From: Saccharospirillum sp.
Lineage (GTDB): Bacteria; Pseudomonadota; Gammaproteobacteria; Pseudomonadales; Natronospirillaceae
Direction of reading: 5' to 3'
Assembly: GCA_018402545.1 (NCBI GenBank)
Contig: JAGYIL010000001.1
Coordinates: 248,001 to 312,000 of the forward strand
DNA length: 64,000 nt
Shown here: in pieces, positions 63,492 to 64,000 of the stretch
Layout of the letters: each line of letters opens with the position of its first letter
Position numbering within the stretch: the first letter of the stretch is position 1
Made by a program: the position numbers and the translations under genes
Notes under the pieces: model-generated
Database searches by the model: none
Told to the model about the DNA's origin: nothing
What the model saw: only the letters and a program-made list of their open reading frames with translations

Positions 63492-64000
63492 AGTAATGAA
63501 CGATACCAAATTTATGCGCTAATGAAAGCAGGACATTCACAAAAAAGCATAGCCGATGTGTTGGGCAGAAGTGCATCCACCATCAGTCGGGAGCTGCAAA
63601 GGAACCGTGGTCTGCGTGGCTACAGGCCTAAGCAAGCCCAGGAGTTTTCCGATAAGCGTCGCTGCGAGGCACATAAGGCGATCAAGGTCACGAATAGTGT
63701 CCGACACATGATTGAACAGCTGATTCGTCAGGATCTAAGCCCACAACAGGTTTCCAGCTATCTTGAAAAACATGCAGGAGTGTCGCTGCACCATGAGACG
63801 ATCTATCAGATCATTCTCGCGGATAAAGCCAATGGTGGGGACCTCTATAAGCACTTGAGAGTGGCCTCGAAACGGTATCGAAGGCGCTACGGTCATTATG
63901 ATCGCCGTGGCAAGCTCAAGAATCGTGTGAGCATTGACGATCGCCCAGCGATTGTTGATAGCCGCAGTCGAGTCGGGGACTGGGAAGGCGACACAGTTAT
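63471..64000 (+). CDS. IS30-family transposase, N-terminal part
   Basis: Open from ATG 63471 to the window edge (about 176 residues). The N-terminal HTH reads MSYNQLTSNERYQIYALMKAG, then HSQKSIADVLGRSASTISRELQRNRG, a typical IS30 reader. The middle part (IRQDLSPQQVSSYLEKHAGVSLHHETIYQII) and the beginning of the DDE domain (DSRSRVGDWEGDTVI, with the first catalytic Asp) follow. The rest lies beyond the window. It would catalyse IS30-type transposition. Confidence 0.93.
   Translation, partial: MSYNQLTSNERYQIYALMKAGHSQKSIADVLGRSASTISRELQRNRGLRGYRPKQAQEFSDKRRCEAHKAIKVTNSVRHMIEQLIRQDLSPQQVSSYLEKHAGVSLHHETIYQIILADKANGGDLYKHLRVASKRYRRRYGHYDRRGKLKNRVSIDDRPAIVDSRSRVGDWEGDTV

Larger units (their letters stand above)
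63422..64000 (+). mobile_element. IS30-family insertion sequence, left part
   Basis: The element enters at about 63420, interrupting an ATPase gene, and runs off the window. GGTCAGCTGGT (63422-63432) near the probable left end is repeated in inverse orientation as ACCAGCTGACC at 63481-63491, inside the transposase gene. The exact terminus and target duplication cannot be defined without the right end. Confidence 0.75.

Overview
The window looks like one contiguous chromosomal stretch of a GC-rich, aerobic, probably marine gammaproteobacterium. Support: an atpD-atpC operon end, rpe-gph, a TrpR-type regulator with a recognisable trp operator, RmuC, SelO, sigma-54 signalling, GGDEF/EAL and HD-GYP proteins, and dispersed palindromic intergenic elements. 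The Oceanospirillales or a close relative would fit, but this is an inference from gene content only. The last ~2 kb is visibly more AT-rich and looks acquired.

Layout. 1-4.7 kb: end of the ATP synthase operon, an EamA exporter translationally coupled to a YhhN (lysoplasmalogenase) protein, and an alkylglycerol-monooxygenase-like membrane hydroxylase. 4.8-12.3 kb: a CHASE-PAS-GGDEF-EAL protein, an NtrC-type response regulator and kinase, a secreted DUF4168 protein behind a near-consensus sigma-54 promoter, and a sugar-kinase-like protein. 12.4-22.8 kb: SRPBCC protein, pseudouridine synthase, RmuC, SulP, TauE/SafE, aldo/keto reductase, a PmtA-like methyltransferase, a metallophosphoesterase-like/GT4 fusion and a TVP38/DedA protein. 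22.9-26.6 kb: ligA-ligB-ligJ aromatic meta-cleavage genes with a divergent LysR gene. 26.8-29.1 kb: arsR-arsH-MFS with ArsR boxes. 29-37.4 kb: GAF-HD-GYP, DUF3530, rpe, two HAD phosphatases, DUF1304 and a trpR-like/trpE/trpG operon. 37.4-44.5 kb: DUF1415, Ca/Na antiporter, GNAT, HisC, two HAD proteins, siderophore-interacting protein, and a divergent EamA/MarR pair with a duplicated operator.

44.6-50.3 kb is a co-oriented redox cluster: rhodanese, SelO, an OmpR-type regulator, its kinase, periplasmic MsrA and an MsrB with a Met-Asp-rich N-terminal tract. 50.5-61.6 kb: a membrane-anchored alpha/beta hydrolase, a small secreted protein, an orphan HigA, and a five-gene operon coupling a dipeptide-type ABC importer to allophanate hydrolase under a divergent LysR gene. 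61.7-64 kb: a REP-like palindrome, a decayed gene with two in-frame stops ending in an attC-like site (an integron-cassette relic), an AAA ATPase gene cut short, and the left end of an IS30-family element.

Six long palindromic elements (1.35, 16.7, 24.0, 26.6, 30.9 and 32.7 kb) share a core, while their long outer arms differ from copy to copy yet remain self-complementary. They are the most distinctive non-coding signal here. No tRNA, rRNA or CRISPR array was recognised.
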